Source: JBAXPV01 sp037132075 (GTDB lineage Bacteria > Bacteroidota > Bacteroidia > Bacteroidales > CAIXZF01). Taken from it: a stretch of DNA of 59,675 bases. Each line of letters opens with the position of its first letter. Position 1 is the stretch's first letter. Where the stretch lies: positions 1 to 59,675 of the forward strand of contig JBAXPV010000024.1 in the NCBI GenBank assembly GCA_037132075.1, read 5' to 3'. Below, in pieces: positions 1-7,779 of this stretch. The notes beneath the pieces are model-generated. The model made no database searches. It was not told where the DNA came from and saw only the letters and a program-made list of their open reading frames with translations. Position numbers and translations under genes: made by a program.

Positions 1-151
1 CTCGATCTTTTTACTTTTTCAGATTTTTCCATCGGCAGCACATGAATAATATGTTATTATAAGTAACCTTAATACTCTATAATCGAATGATTTAAGCAAA
101 TGTTTAAATTGTGGAACTGCACACTCTTAATTTGTCATAGCCTTAACTTGT

Positions 152-236
152 CATTCTGAAGGATCCCGACTTGTCGGGAGACTGAAGAATCTCTGCCTTT
201 GATTAATAACTTAGATTCTTCGCTTCGCTCAGAATG
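152..236. repeat. Imperfect palindromic intergenic repeat abutting truncated dapA
   Basis: The left arm begins CATTCTGA and reaches GAAGAATCT near 183-192. The right arm AGATTCTTC...TCAGAATG (213-236) is its imperfect reverse complement, so the unit can fold into a long hairpin. Related sequence is, from memory, a common dispersed intergenic repeat in Bacteroidota genomes. Its right end meets the dapA fragment with no spacer. Bases 1-151 hold no gene I can support. Confidence 0.6.
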
Positions 237-634
237 TGGTCGCGATAAAAGAAGCTTCAGGGAATCTTTCTCAAATCATGGAAATCATCAAAAACAAGCC
301 TGAGGGTTTCAATGTGATATCCGGAGATGATAACCTGACTTACCCGATGATGACTTTGGGTGCCATCGGCGTGATTTCAGTCGTTGGCCAGGCTTATCCA
401 CGTCAGTTTGGTGATATGGTGCGCTATTGTCTTAAGGGTGAATTTGACAAAGCACTTTCTATCCATTATAAGCTCTATGATTTCGTCAATTATCTCTTCA
501 TGGATGGAAGTCCAGGAGGAATTAAAGCGGCATTACATGTGATGGGTTATTGTGAGGAATACCAACGTCTTCCGCTGGTACCTGTAAACAGGACGGTATA
601 TCAAATGATCAACGATTTTATTAATACTTATTAA
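236..634 (+). pseudogene. dapA: 4-hydroxy-tetrahydrodipicolinate synthase, 3' half only
   Basis: DapA condenses pyruvate with aspartate semialdehyde in lysine and diaminopimelate synthesis. This fragment of about 132 residues is the C-terminal half of a protein usually near 290-300 aa. It opens at VAIKEASGN, which carries the Schiff-base lysine (residue 5), and continues through ISGDD and the C-terminal helices to a normal stop. The whole N-terminal half, including the conserved Thr-Thr and Tyr of the proton relay, is missing. The open frame runs back only to about 215, inside the palindromic repeat, where a TAG at 212-214 closes it. The GTG at 236 is probably an internal valine codon and not a real start. 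The break is either a true truncation or a repeat-mediated assembly join; the sequence alone cannot decide. Confidence 0.8.
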
Positions 635-643
635 TCAAATTCC

Positions 644-659
644 TTTCCCCCGGGGGAAA
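644..659. other. 16-bp perfect palindrome after dapA fragment
   Basis: TTTCCCCCGGGGGAAA lies 10 bp after the dapA stop and is followed by TTGTTT. It could fold as a short GC-rich hairpin and act as a weak terminator. There is no natural loop and the T-run is poor, so the role is uncertain. Confidence 0.4.
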
Positions 660-687
660 TTGTTTAATAGTCATTCAAAAACACTTA

Positions 688-2418
688 ATGATTAAAAGAA
701 ATCTTTTCATGCTCATCTCCATTTTTTTATGGATAGGGGGAGCTAGTAGTCAGGAATCGGCTCAACAGGGTCAGGAGTTAAACAGGATTTTCGGCAACAG
801 GCCGGAGGTATGTTTTGAATTCAATGTCGCCCATTTAGGGGATGTCAACAAACTCAGCAAGATCATATCAATCGATAGGGTAGATGGCCTGAAAATCAAG
901 GCCTATGCCAACAAACAGGAATTTGCAGCCTTCAGGGAATGGGATTTGGATTATTTAATTATCCCAGCACCCGGTCTTGCCAATCCTGTCATTACCAAAG
1001 AGATTGGACCGCTTAACTCACCCAATGTCTGGGACGCTTACCCGACCTACTCAGCCTATGAGAGTATGATGACTCAGTTTCAAACAGATCATCCTACGCT
1101 ATGTAAGGTTCAGAATATCGGGACCCTGGCTAGCAGCCGAAAAATTCTGATGGCCCGGATAAGTTCAAACGTTACAGATTCACTTCAAAACAAGCCTCAA
1201 TTTCTGTGGGTTTCGAGTATCCATGGAAACGAAACGACAGGCTATATATTGATGCTCAGGCTTATTGACTACCTGTTGACTAACTACGGAACCAATCCAC
1301 AGGTGACCAATTTACTCGATCATGCCGAGATTTTTATCAATCCCCTGACAAATCCTGACGGGACATATTTTGGTGGAAACAACTCAGTTAACCAGGCTAC
1401 ACGCTATAACTCCAATGGGGTAGACCTCAACAGGAACTTTCCAGATCCTCAGGCGGGCCAGCATCCTGACGGCAATGCCTGGCAGCCTGAAACCGTGATT
1501 ATGATGAATTTTGCCAATACACATCATATATCAATGGGTGGCAATTTCCACAATGGGGCTGAGGTTATCAACTATCCCTGGGATACCTGGTCAAATCTAC
1601 ATGCAGATGATAGCTGGTGGCAGCAGGTAAGCCGTGAATATGTAGATACGGTTCATGCTTACGGGCCTGTGGGTTATCTCACTGACCTCGACAATGGCAT
1701 CACCAACGGATATGCCTGGTATACAATTACTGGCGGCCGGCAGGATTACATGACTTATTTTCATCGTTCCAGGGAAGCAACTTTTGAGATTGGGAACAAC
1801 AACCTGACTCCAGGCTCAACCCTGCCTGGTTTTTGGAACTGCAATTTTCGCTCACTGATGAATTACATGACCCAAGTGACTTATGGCGTTCATGGCATTG
1901 TAACGGATTCTGTCACAACTGCCCCCCTGAAAGCAAGAGTATTTATCAACGGTCATGATCATGATAGCTCACAGGTATGGTCGACCTTGCCAGTTGGCAA
2001 CTATTACAGGCTACTTTCCCCGGGGGCATACAATCTGACTTATACTGCCACTGGCTATTGGCCAAAAACTGTATATAATGTTAATGTTGTTAACCACCAG
2101 GCCAGCCTTCTGGATGTGAAGCTGATCCCTTTATCGCAAGGAATTCCGGAATTTCCCTGGGGTAAGGGTTCGAATTTGACAGTTTTTCCAAACCCGGCTT
2201 TAGGAATTACATACCTTCATTCCCATAAAGAATGGCGTGGAGACATCCTTATTGAGGTGTGGAACAGTCAGTCGCAAATGGTGTTGCAGGAAAAAATAAA
2301 AGGGGAGCAGCTTGATGGCGGACTTCCCCTTTCATTCGATGGTATTTCAAAAGGCTTGCTTTTGATTAGAGTTTCCAATGCTTATTATTGTGAAACCCTA
2401 CGGGTATTAATCCCTTAG
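688..2418 (+). CDS. Secreted M14 zinc carboxypeptidase with T9SS sorting domain
   Basis: The 576-aa protein has a signal peptide (about 1-22) and a peptidase M14 domain (about 110-400). Zinc ligands are visible as HGNE (H179, E182) and the later His in NFHNG (H288); the general-base Glu is in FEIGN (E367). Next comes a carboxypeptidase regulatory-like beta domain (about 405-480), then a C-terminal T9SS type A sorting domain starting at VFPNP (about 500). The family removes C-terminal residues from peptides outside the cell; the preferred residue cannot be read here. The ATG at 688 directly precedes a good signal peptide. It converges on the alpha-oxoamine synthase gene with no gap: this gene ends at 2418 and the other at 2419. 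Confidence 0.9.
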   Translation: MIKRNLFMLISIFLWIGGASSQESAQQGQELNRIFGNRPEVCFEFNVAHLGDVNKLSKIISIDRVDGLKIKAYANKQEFAAFREWDLDYLIIPAPGLANPVITKEIGPLNSPNVWDAYPTYSAYESMMTQFQTDHPTLCKVQNIGTLASSRKILMARISSNVTDSLQNKPQFLWVSSIHGNETTGYILMLRLIDYLLTNYGTNPQVTNLLDHAEIFINPLTNPDGTYFGGNNSVNQATRYNSNGVDLNRNFPDPQAGQHPDGNAWQPETVIMMNFANTHHISMGGNFHNGAEVINYPWDTWSNLHADDSWWQQVSREYVDTVHAYGPVGYLTDLDNGITNGYAWYTITGGRQDYMTYFHRSREATFEIGNNNLTPGSTLPGFWNCNFRSLMNYMTQVTYGVHGIVTDSVTTAPLKARVFINGHDHDSSQVWSTLPVGNYYRLLSPGAYNLTYTATGYWPKTVYNVNVVNHQASLLDVKLIPLSQGIPEFPWGKGSNLTVFPNPALGITYLHSHKEWRGDILIEVWNSQSQMVLQEKIKGEQLDGGLPLSFDGISKGLLLIRVSNAYYCETLRVLIP

Positions 2419-3669
2419 TTATTTTTTGAAAATATCGACGATTTCGCCGGTATTGTAAAAACCTGCATCCAGATTATCTTTTATCTTGCTGAATGTCTGA
2501 ATGGTATAGTTTACGTCTTCCATGGTGTGAACCGCTGTTGGAATGATACGAAGCATGATGTTGCCTTTGGGTATCACCGGGTAAGTAACAACCGAACAGA
2601 AGATATCAAAGTTCTCCCTGAGGTCGAAAGTCAGATTTGCCGCTTCAGAGACACCACCACTCAGGAATACAGGGGTGACAGGTGAATTACAATTTCCAAG
2701 GTTAAAGTTATTTTCTCTGAAACCAGCTTGTAATGCAGTTACGATTTTCCAGAGGTTGGCACGAAGTTCGGGACGAGTCTTAACCAATTCAAGACGTTTT
2801 AGTGCTCCGATGACCATAGGCATTGGCAGTGATTTGGCAAAGATCTGGGAACGCATATTATACCTGAGGAAGTTAGTAACAGCCTCGTTACTGGCTACAA
2901 AAGCCCCGATACCTGCCATGGCTTTGGCAAAGGTGCCAAAATAGATATCGACAGCATCCTGAACACCCAGATGAGAATCGGTACCGGCACCATTGGGACC
3001 CATGGTACCAAAACCGTGGGCATCATCGACCAACAAACGGAAGTTGTATTTTTCTTTGAGTTTTACAATGTGAGTGAGGTTTCCTAAGTCACCTGACATG
3101 CCATAAACACCTTCTGTGATCACAAGGATACCGCCACCGGTCTGATCGGTGATTTTTTTTGCGCGCTCGAGTTCTTTCTCGAGGTTCTCCATATTATTAT
3201 GTGGATATACAAATCGTTTTCCAAAATGCAGACGAACGCCATCGATGATGCAGGCATGTGCTTCGGAGTCGTAAACAATTACATCCTGGCGATTGACCAG
3301 GCAATCGATGATGGAAACCATACCCTGGTAACCGTAGTTCAAGAGAAAACCATCCTCTTTGCCAACAAAGGCAGCCAGTTCCTGCTCTAATTGCTCGTGA
3401 TATTTCGTTTGACCTGACATCATCCTGGCACCCATCGGGTAAGCCATGCCATATTGAGCTGCAGCTTCAGCATCGGCAGCACGAACTTCAGGATCATTCG
3501 CAAGACCCAGATAATTGTTGAGACTCCAAACGAGCTTCTCTTTTCCTCTGAAGATCATCCTATTACCGATTTCTCCTTCAAGTTTAGGAAAAGTAAAATA
3601 CCCATGAGCCTGCTTGGAATAGATTCCGATAGGCCCTAAATTCTGCGTAACTTTGTCAAAAATATCCAC
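2419..3669 (-). CDS. PLP-dependent alpha-oxoamine synthase (Kbl/BioF/serine palmitoyltransferase family)
   Basis: The protein has 416 aa and the fold-type I aminotransferase layout of alpha-oxoamine synthases. DDAHGFG (about 215-221) binds PLP, and K249 in FGTFAKAMAGIG is the expected Schiff-base lysine. The family joins an amino acid to an acyl-CoA with loss of CO2: glycine C-acetyltransferase, 8-amino-7-oxononanoate synthase or serine palmitoyltransferase. Bacteroidota make sphingolipids and often carry several paralogues, so the substrate is left open. No biotin or sphingolipid gene lies nearby. The start is GTG at 3669; no in-frame ATG lies close by and the N-terminus is colinear with the family. 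A TAnnTTTG promoter lies 28 bp upstream. Confidence 0.8.
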   Translation of the reverse strand: MDIFDKVTQNLGPIGIYSKQAHGYFTFPKLEGEIGNRMIFRGKEKLVWSLNNYLGLANDPEVRAADAEAAAQYGMAYPMGARMMSGQTKYHEQLEQELAAFVGKEDGFLLNYGYQGMVSIIDCLVNRQDVIVYDSEAHACIIDGVRLHFGKRFVYPHNNMENLEKELERAKKITDQTGGGILVITEGVYGMSGDLGNLTHIVKLKEKYNFRLLVDDAHGFGTMGPNGAGTDSHLGVQDAVDIYFGTFAKAMAGIGAFVASNEAVTNFLRYNMRSQIFAKSLPMPMVIGALKRLELVKTRPELRANLWKIVTALQAGFRENNFNLGNCNSPVTPVFLSGGVSEAANLTFDLRENFDIFCSVVTYPVIPKGNIMLRIIPTAVHTMEDVNYTIQTFSKIKDNLDAGFYNTGEIVDIFKK

Positions 3670-3696
3670 TGTCTATAATTTTAATTTTCAAGGCTG

Positions 3697-3704
3697 CAAA
3701 GTTA
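3697..3704 (-). promoter_or_regulatory. TAnnTTTG promoter element for the alpha-oxoamine synthase
   Basis: On the minus strand this reads TAACTTTG followed by C, matching the Bacteroidota -7 consensus TAnnTTTG. It would give a 5' leader of about 20-25 nt. No clear -33 TTG is seen at the expected distance. Confidence 0.45.
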
Positions 3705-3783
3705 AGAGTATTCATCGAATCTAGGGTTAATGGCGATGGAATTTCTTAACAGTAGTGAATTTTAGAATCGATCTTAATATAGT

Positions 3784-5103
3784 ATGTTTAATAATTTATC
3801 TTTAAAAAGCAATCAAGACTTTAGTATTTTCTGGTTCAGAAGGGATTTGCGCCTGGAAGATAACAACGGCCTTTTAGCTGCACTCGCGGGACCATACCCT
3901 GTGCTTCCTGTCTTTTTCTTTGATCCCGAAATCCTCGACAAATTACAAGGACCTTCAGACAAACGAATTGACTTTATCCACCTACAACTGGGTCGACTAA
4001 AAGCAACACTGGAACAAATGGGGAGCACCCTATATGTTTTAAAAACAATGCCTATTGAAGGCTTTAGATCTTTGGCTGAACAAGGCAATCTGAAAGAAGT
4101 CTACACCAATCATGACTACGAACCCCAGGCGATTGCGCGTGACCAAAGAGTAATAGCCTTGCTGGAAGGGCAGGAGATTTGGTTTCACACTTTTAAAGAC
4201 CAGGTGATTTTTGAGAAAAACGAGGTACTAAAACAGGATGGAACGCCTTTTAGCGTTTTCACACCATATTCCAAAAAATGGCTGACTACTTATCAGGCTC
4301 TGAACACAAAACAACCAATTCCAATATGGAAAAACTTACTTAAAACCAATCCTTCAACACTGCCATCAATAGAGGATATAGGGTTTACGCCGTCACATAT
4401 TACCTTTCCCCAGGCTGACTTCCCAAAAGATATTATTCGCAATTATGGAAAAACAAGGGATTTGCCTGCCTTAGCGACCAGCAAACTTGGTGTTCACCTG
4501 CGTTTTGGGACGATCTCAATCCGTTCACTGGTGTCAGAAGCCTTTTCCGCGAACAGCATTTTTCTGAATGAGCTGATCTGGCGCGAGTTCTTTATGAGCA
4601 TTCTTTATCATTTTCCAAGAGTTTGCACTACTTCATTTCGTCCTGAATATGACCGTATTCCCTGGCTAAACGATCCGGAAGATTTTCAGCGATGGCAGGA
4701 GGGTAGGACTGGCTTTCCATTGGTTGATGCCGGGATGCGTGAGCTTAGCGCAACGGGCTTTATGCACAACAGGGTAAGAATGCTTACCGCCAGTTTTTTA
4801 ACCAAAGACCTATTAATCGACTGGCGATGGGGTGAGGCCTGGTTTGCCGAGAAACTGCTGGACTTTGAGCTTTCAGCCAATAATGGCAACTGGCAATGGG
4901 CTGCAGGTTGTGGTTGCGACGCAGCACCGTATTTCAGGATTTTTAACCCTGAAATACAACGCACAAAATTTGATCCTGACAATGAATATATACGCAAGTG
5001 GGTGCCTGAATTCGGATCTCGTGATTATCCCGCACCTATGGTCTCACACGACTTTGCCCGAAAAAGATGCCTGCAAACTTATAAAATCGCCTTGCAATCA
5101 TAA
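3784..5103 (+). CDS. phr: Deoxyribodipyrimidine photolyase, class I (cryptochrome/photolyase family)
   Basis: This light-driven enzyme reverts UV-induced cyclobutane pyrimidine dimers. The N-terminal antenna (Rossmann) domain begins FWFRRDLRLEDN and the C-terminal FAD-binding helical domain occupies about 200-430. Recognisable family segments are WREFF, FPLVDAGMREL, GFMHNRVRM and the C-terminal ANNGNWQW. The length of 439 aa is usual for class I enzymes. A (6-4) photolyase or cryptochrome is less likely, since the sequence follows the bacterial CPD type closely. It stands alone, upstream of a T9SS gene with its own promoter. Confidence 0.92.
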   Translation: MFNNLSLKSNQDFSIFWFRRDLRLEDNNGLLAALAGPYPVLPVFFFDPEILDKLQGPSDKRIDFIHLQLGRLKATLEQMGSTLYVLKTMPIEGFRSLAEQGNLKEVYTNHDYEPQAIARDQRVIALLEGQEIWFHTFKDQVIFEKNEVLKQDGTPFSVFTPYSKKWLTTYQALNTKQPIPIWKNLLKTNPSTLPSIEDIGFTPSHITFPQADFPKDIIRNYGKTRDLPALATSKLGVHLRFGTISIRSLVSEAFSANSIFLNELIWREFFMSILYHFPRVCTTSFRPEYDRIPWLNDPEDFQRWQEGRTGFPLVDAGMRELSATGFMHNRVRMLTASFLTKDLLIDWRWGEAWFAEKLLDFELSANNGNWQWAAGCGCDAAPYFRIFNPEIQRTKFDPDNEYIRKWVPEFGSRDYPAPMVSHDFARKRCLQTYKIALQS

Positions 5104-5142
5104 TATTAGCGCAGGAATTTCGTTTCCAAGCTGTACAAAATC

Positions 5143-5175
5143 TTGTAAAAGATATCCGACAAATTACTATCTTTG
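5143..5175 (+). promoter_or_regulatory. Bacteroidota-type promoter for the T9SS propeller gene
   Basis: TTG at 5143-5145 is followed 22 nt later by TATCTTTG (5168-5175), fitting the -33 TTG / -7 TAnnTTTG pattern. The predicted leader is about 45-50 nt before the ATG at 5228. Confidence 0.6.
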
Positions 5176-5227
5176 CAGGCTTTTTAAGCATATAGCTATT
5201 TATGCCCAATCATCAAAACTATTGTAA

Positions 5228-6553
5228 ATGACCCTGAAAAGGAATTCTACACTTATCTTCCTGCTGCTCTTCTGTTTTAGCCTGGCCCAGGCCCAATGGG
5301 TTTCTCAATGGCATGGCTTTATTTCAGCCCGGGGAATTAATCACATTCAGGCTGTTAATGCCAATGTTGTTTGGGCAACTGCTTTTGATGCCGGAAATCT
5401 TGCCATTCCCATTAATGAATTTACAAGAACCGTCAATGGAGGTCTTGACTGGACACCAGGTTTTGTCACTGGCGCATCAGGCTTACAATCAGCCGGCATC
5501 TTTGCTTTAAATCCTGACACCGCATGGGTTGTGATGCAAAATCCGTCTGATACCGGTGGCTATATTTGCAGAACTAACGATGGCGGACTAAACTGGACCC
5601 GTATGGATTCCGCTGTTTTTCACGTAAACCCTGTGTTCGTTCACTTCTGGAATGAAGACCAGGGGCTTTGCATTGGAAATCCTTACAATGGACGGTTTGA
5701 GATTTATACGACTTTAGATGGCGGCATCAACTGGATGCCTGTTGCTGCCAACAACATTCCTGTCAGTCAGGCTGACGAATATGCACTCAATACCTCTTTC
5801 TGTGTTCAGGGCGACACCGTTTGGTTTGGTGGAAATACCTACGGAAAGATCTTTGTAAGTCACGATAATGGCAAACATTGGTCATTCCTTCCCTCACCAA
5901 TTTCTACAATGAAAAAGGTCATCTTTTACGATAGCCTGAGCGGTCTTGTCGGAAGGGTAGGGCTTGATGGCGACAGTTGGGAGCTCTACGAAACCCATGA
6001 CAGGGGAATGACTTGGTCATCAGTTAACGCCAGCGGAACAGTTAACACTGCAGATCTGGCATTTGTACCCGGCACGGAAAAAACATTTGTCAGCGTCGGT
6101 TTCAGGATGAGCTTCACAAACGATGCAGGAAGTTCCTGGCTTGCGTTTGGTCAACCTTCTCCATTGACATCTCCTTACTTTCATTGTGTGAACTTTATTG
6201 ACCCTAGTACCGGGTGGGCCGGAGGGATGAATACATTTAGCCCCAGCGGCGGGATCTATAAATATGCAGGTCCGGCACTGGCAATCCAACAAAATGACCC
6301 GACAACACAACAATTTGTCGTGTATCCAAATCCTGCTACTGAGAATGTGAACATCTTTACCCAGGGTTTTGAACATGGCAAGGCGCAATTGTCATTGTAC
6401 AATTTAGTAGGACAAGAAATTCAAAGCCAGACTTTGGTTTTAAATGATCAAGATTTCAACCAACTGAGTTTACAAGGCTTGAATCCTGGCATTTATTTTT
6501 TAAGACTTAGCCAGAACCATATTGTTTTGCACAAAGAATTGATCGTTAAATAA
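5228..6553 (+). CDS. Secreted beta-propeller (Ycf48/BNR-like) protein with T9SS sorting domain
   Basis: The 441-aa protein has a signal peptide (about 1-22, ending AQAQ). A series of propeller blades carries the recurring turn NGGLDW / DGGINW / DNGKHW / DRGMTW, typical of BNR and Ycf48-like repeats. A T9SS type A sorting domain starts at VYPNP (about residue 365) and ends LHKELIVK. It is expected outside the cell or on the surface. Propellers of this type usually bind proteins or glycans; no catalytic motif is seen. A diverged paralogue of the same layout lies at 12876-14228 on the other strand. It has its own promoter, and bamD begins a few bases after its stop. Confidence 0.85.
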   Translation: MTLKRNSTLIFLLLFCFSLAQAQWVSQWHGFISARGINHIQAVNANVVWATAFDAGNLAIPINEFTRTVNGGLDWTPGFVTGASGLQSAGIFALNPDTAWVVMQNPSDTGGYICRTNDGGLNWTRMDSAVFHVNPVFVHFWNEDQGLCIGNPYNGRFEIYTTLDGGINWMPVAANNIPVSQADEYALNTSFCVQGDTVWFGGNTYGKIFVSHDNGKHWSFLPSPISTMKKVIFYDSLSGLVGRVGLDGDSWELYETHDRGMTWSSVNASGTVNTADLAFVPGTEKTFVSVGFRMSFTNDAGSSWLAFGQPSPLTSPYFHCVNFIDPSTGWAGGMNTFSPSGGIYKYAGPALAIQQNDPTTQQFVVYPNPATENVNIFTQGFEHGKAQLSLYNLVGQEIQSQTLVLNDQDFNQLSLQGLNPGIYFLRLSQNHIVLHKELIVK

Positions 6554-6559
6554 TTGAGC

Positions 6560-7405
6560 ATGAAAGGAACCCCAAAATATTTTGGTTTGAGACTGTCATG
6601 GAAAATGACAGCCATCCTATCCTTAATTATAGGGACTTTGGTGATTAGCTCGTGTTCTGGTTACCAGAAGTTGATCAAATCGAATGATTTTCAAAAACAA
6701 CTGGACGCTGCAAACAACTACTATGATAAGGGTGATTATACACGTGCCTTACAGCTTTATGACAATGTGCTTCCGATGTACAGGGGCACTGACAAAGCTG
6801 CGATGATCACATTCAATATGGGCAAATGTTATTATCAACAGGGAGATTATATTGTTGCTGGCTTTAAGTTCAAAACTTTTGCCAAGAATTCCCCAAATAG
6901 TGCGCTGGCAGAAGAGGCATTGTATCTAAGCGCTTTCTGCACCTTCCTGACTTCACCTGAATATAGCCTTGATCAGTCAGATACATACTCCGCTTTACAG
7001 GAGTTTCAGCTTTTTCTGAATTTGTATCCCAACAGCGAACGTGCCGCTAAATGTAATGACCTCATGGACGAGCTACGCTCTAAGCTGGAGAAAAAAGATT
7101 ACGAAATCGGCAAACTTTTTTACAATATGGGAGACTATCAGTCGGCCATTACATGTTTTAAAAACGTTTACAAAGAATATCCCAATTCACATTATAAAGA
7201 AGATCTCTTATTCCTGACGCTGAAAGCATACTGCTCATTCGCAGAAAATAGCGTACAGGATAAAAAGAAAGAACGCTATAAAGGAGCACTGGATTCATAT
7301 AGTACTTTTATCACTTTCTATCCGGAAAGCAAATACACAAAAGAGGCAAAAGTGCTTCAAAGTCAAGCCTTTAAAGCTTATTCTGTTTTGAACATCAATA
7401 ATTAA
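6560..7405 (+). CDS. bamD: Outer membrane assembly lipoprotein BamD
   Basis: BamD is the essential TPR lipoprotein of the BAM complex that inserts beta-barrel proteins into the outer membrane. The lipobox Cys is residue 32 (LVISSC). About 245 residues of tetratricopeptide repeats follow, starting YQKLIKSNDFQKQL and with pairs such as YYDKGDYTRALQLYD and FYNMGDYQSAITCF. I prefer the ATG at 6560 to the TTG at 6554. A start at the ATG at 6605 would give a shorter signal peptide with less positive charge. The order bamD-rpoZ-coaBC is widely conserved in Bacteroidota, which supports the call. Confidence 0.9.
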   Translation: MKGTPKYFGLRLSWKMTAILSLIIGTLVISSCSGYQKLIKSNDFQKQLDAANNYYDKGDYTRALQLYDNVLPMYRGTDKAAMITFNMGKCYYQQGDYIVAGFKFKTFAKNSPNSALAEEALYLSAFCTFLTSPEYSLDQSDTYSALQEFQLFLNLYPNSERAAKCNDLMDELRSKLEKKDYEIGKLFYNMGDYQSAITCFKNVYKEYPNSHYKEDLLFLTLKAYCSFAENSVQDKKKERYKGALDSYSTFITFYPESKYTKEAKVLQSQAFKAYSVLNINN

Positions 7406-7420
7406 TAATTATAGATACAC

Positions 7421-7768
7421 ATGGATTACAAAAAAATCAAAACCGACACCGTGGCTGTTACCCGCGACATGAATGACTTCGACAAAGAAACAGGTAATAT
7501 TTACGAGTCTTTGGTTGTCCTTTCAAAACGTGCCAACACGATAGGATTGGAGCTTAAGGAAGAGTTAAATAAAAAACTCTCAGAATTTGCGACTACCTCT
7601 GATAACCTGGAAGAAGTTTTCGAGAACAGGGAACAGATCGAAATTGCAAAATTTTATGAGCAACTTCCTAAACCAACGCTGATCTCCATTCACGAATTTT
7701 TAAATGACCAGATTTATTTCCGCAATCCATATAGGGAAGAAAATCCATTGGTTAAGGGTGGTCGATAG
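7421..7768 (+). CDS. rpoZ: DNA-directed RNA polymerase omega subunit (Bacteroidota Rpb6-like type)
   Basis: This 115-aa protein matches the Bacteroidota form of the omega/Rpb6 subunit, which helps assemble and stabilise RNA polymerase. The core GNIYESLVVLSKRANTIG corresponds to the conserved omega segment for binding the beta' subunit. The C-terminal part (PKPTLISIHEFLNDQIYFRNP) is specific to the phylum. It lies 15 bp after bamD and 11 bp before coaBC, so the three are almost certainly co-transcribed. Confidence 0.85.
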   Translation: MDYKKIKTDTVAVTRDMNDFDKETGNIYESLVVLSKRANTIGLELKEELNKKLSEFATTSDNLEEVFENREQIEIAKFYEQLPKPTLISIHEFLNDQIYFRNPYREENPLVKGGR

Positions 7769-7779
7769 AAAAACTTCTG

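Noticed and set aside
4832..5227. Open frame of about 131 codons overlapping the photolyase 3' end
   Set aside because: It lies mostly in another frame of a clear photolyase gene, and its tail is the promoter region of the next gene.
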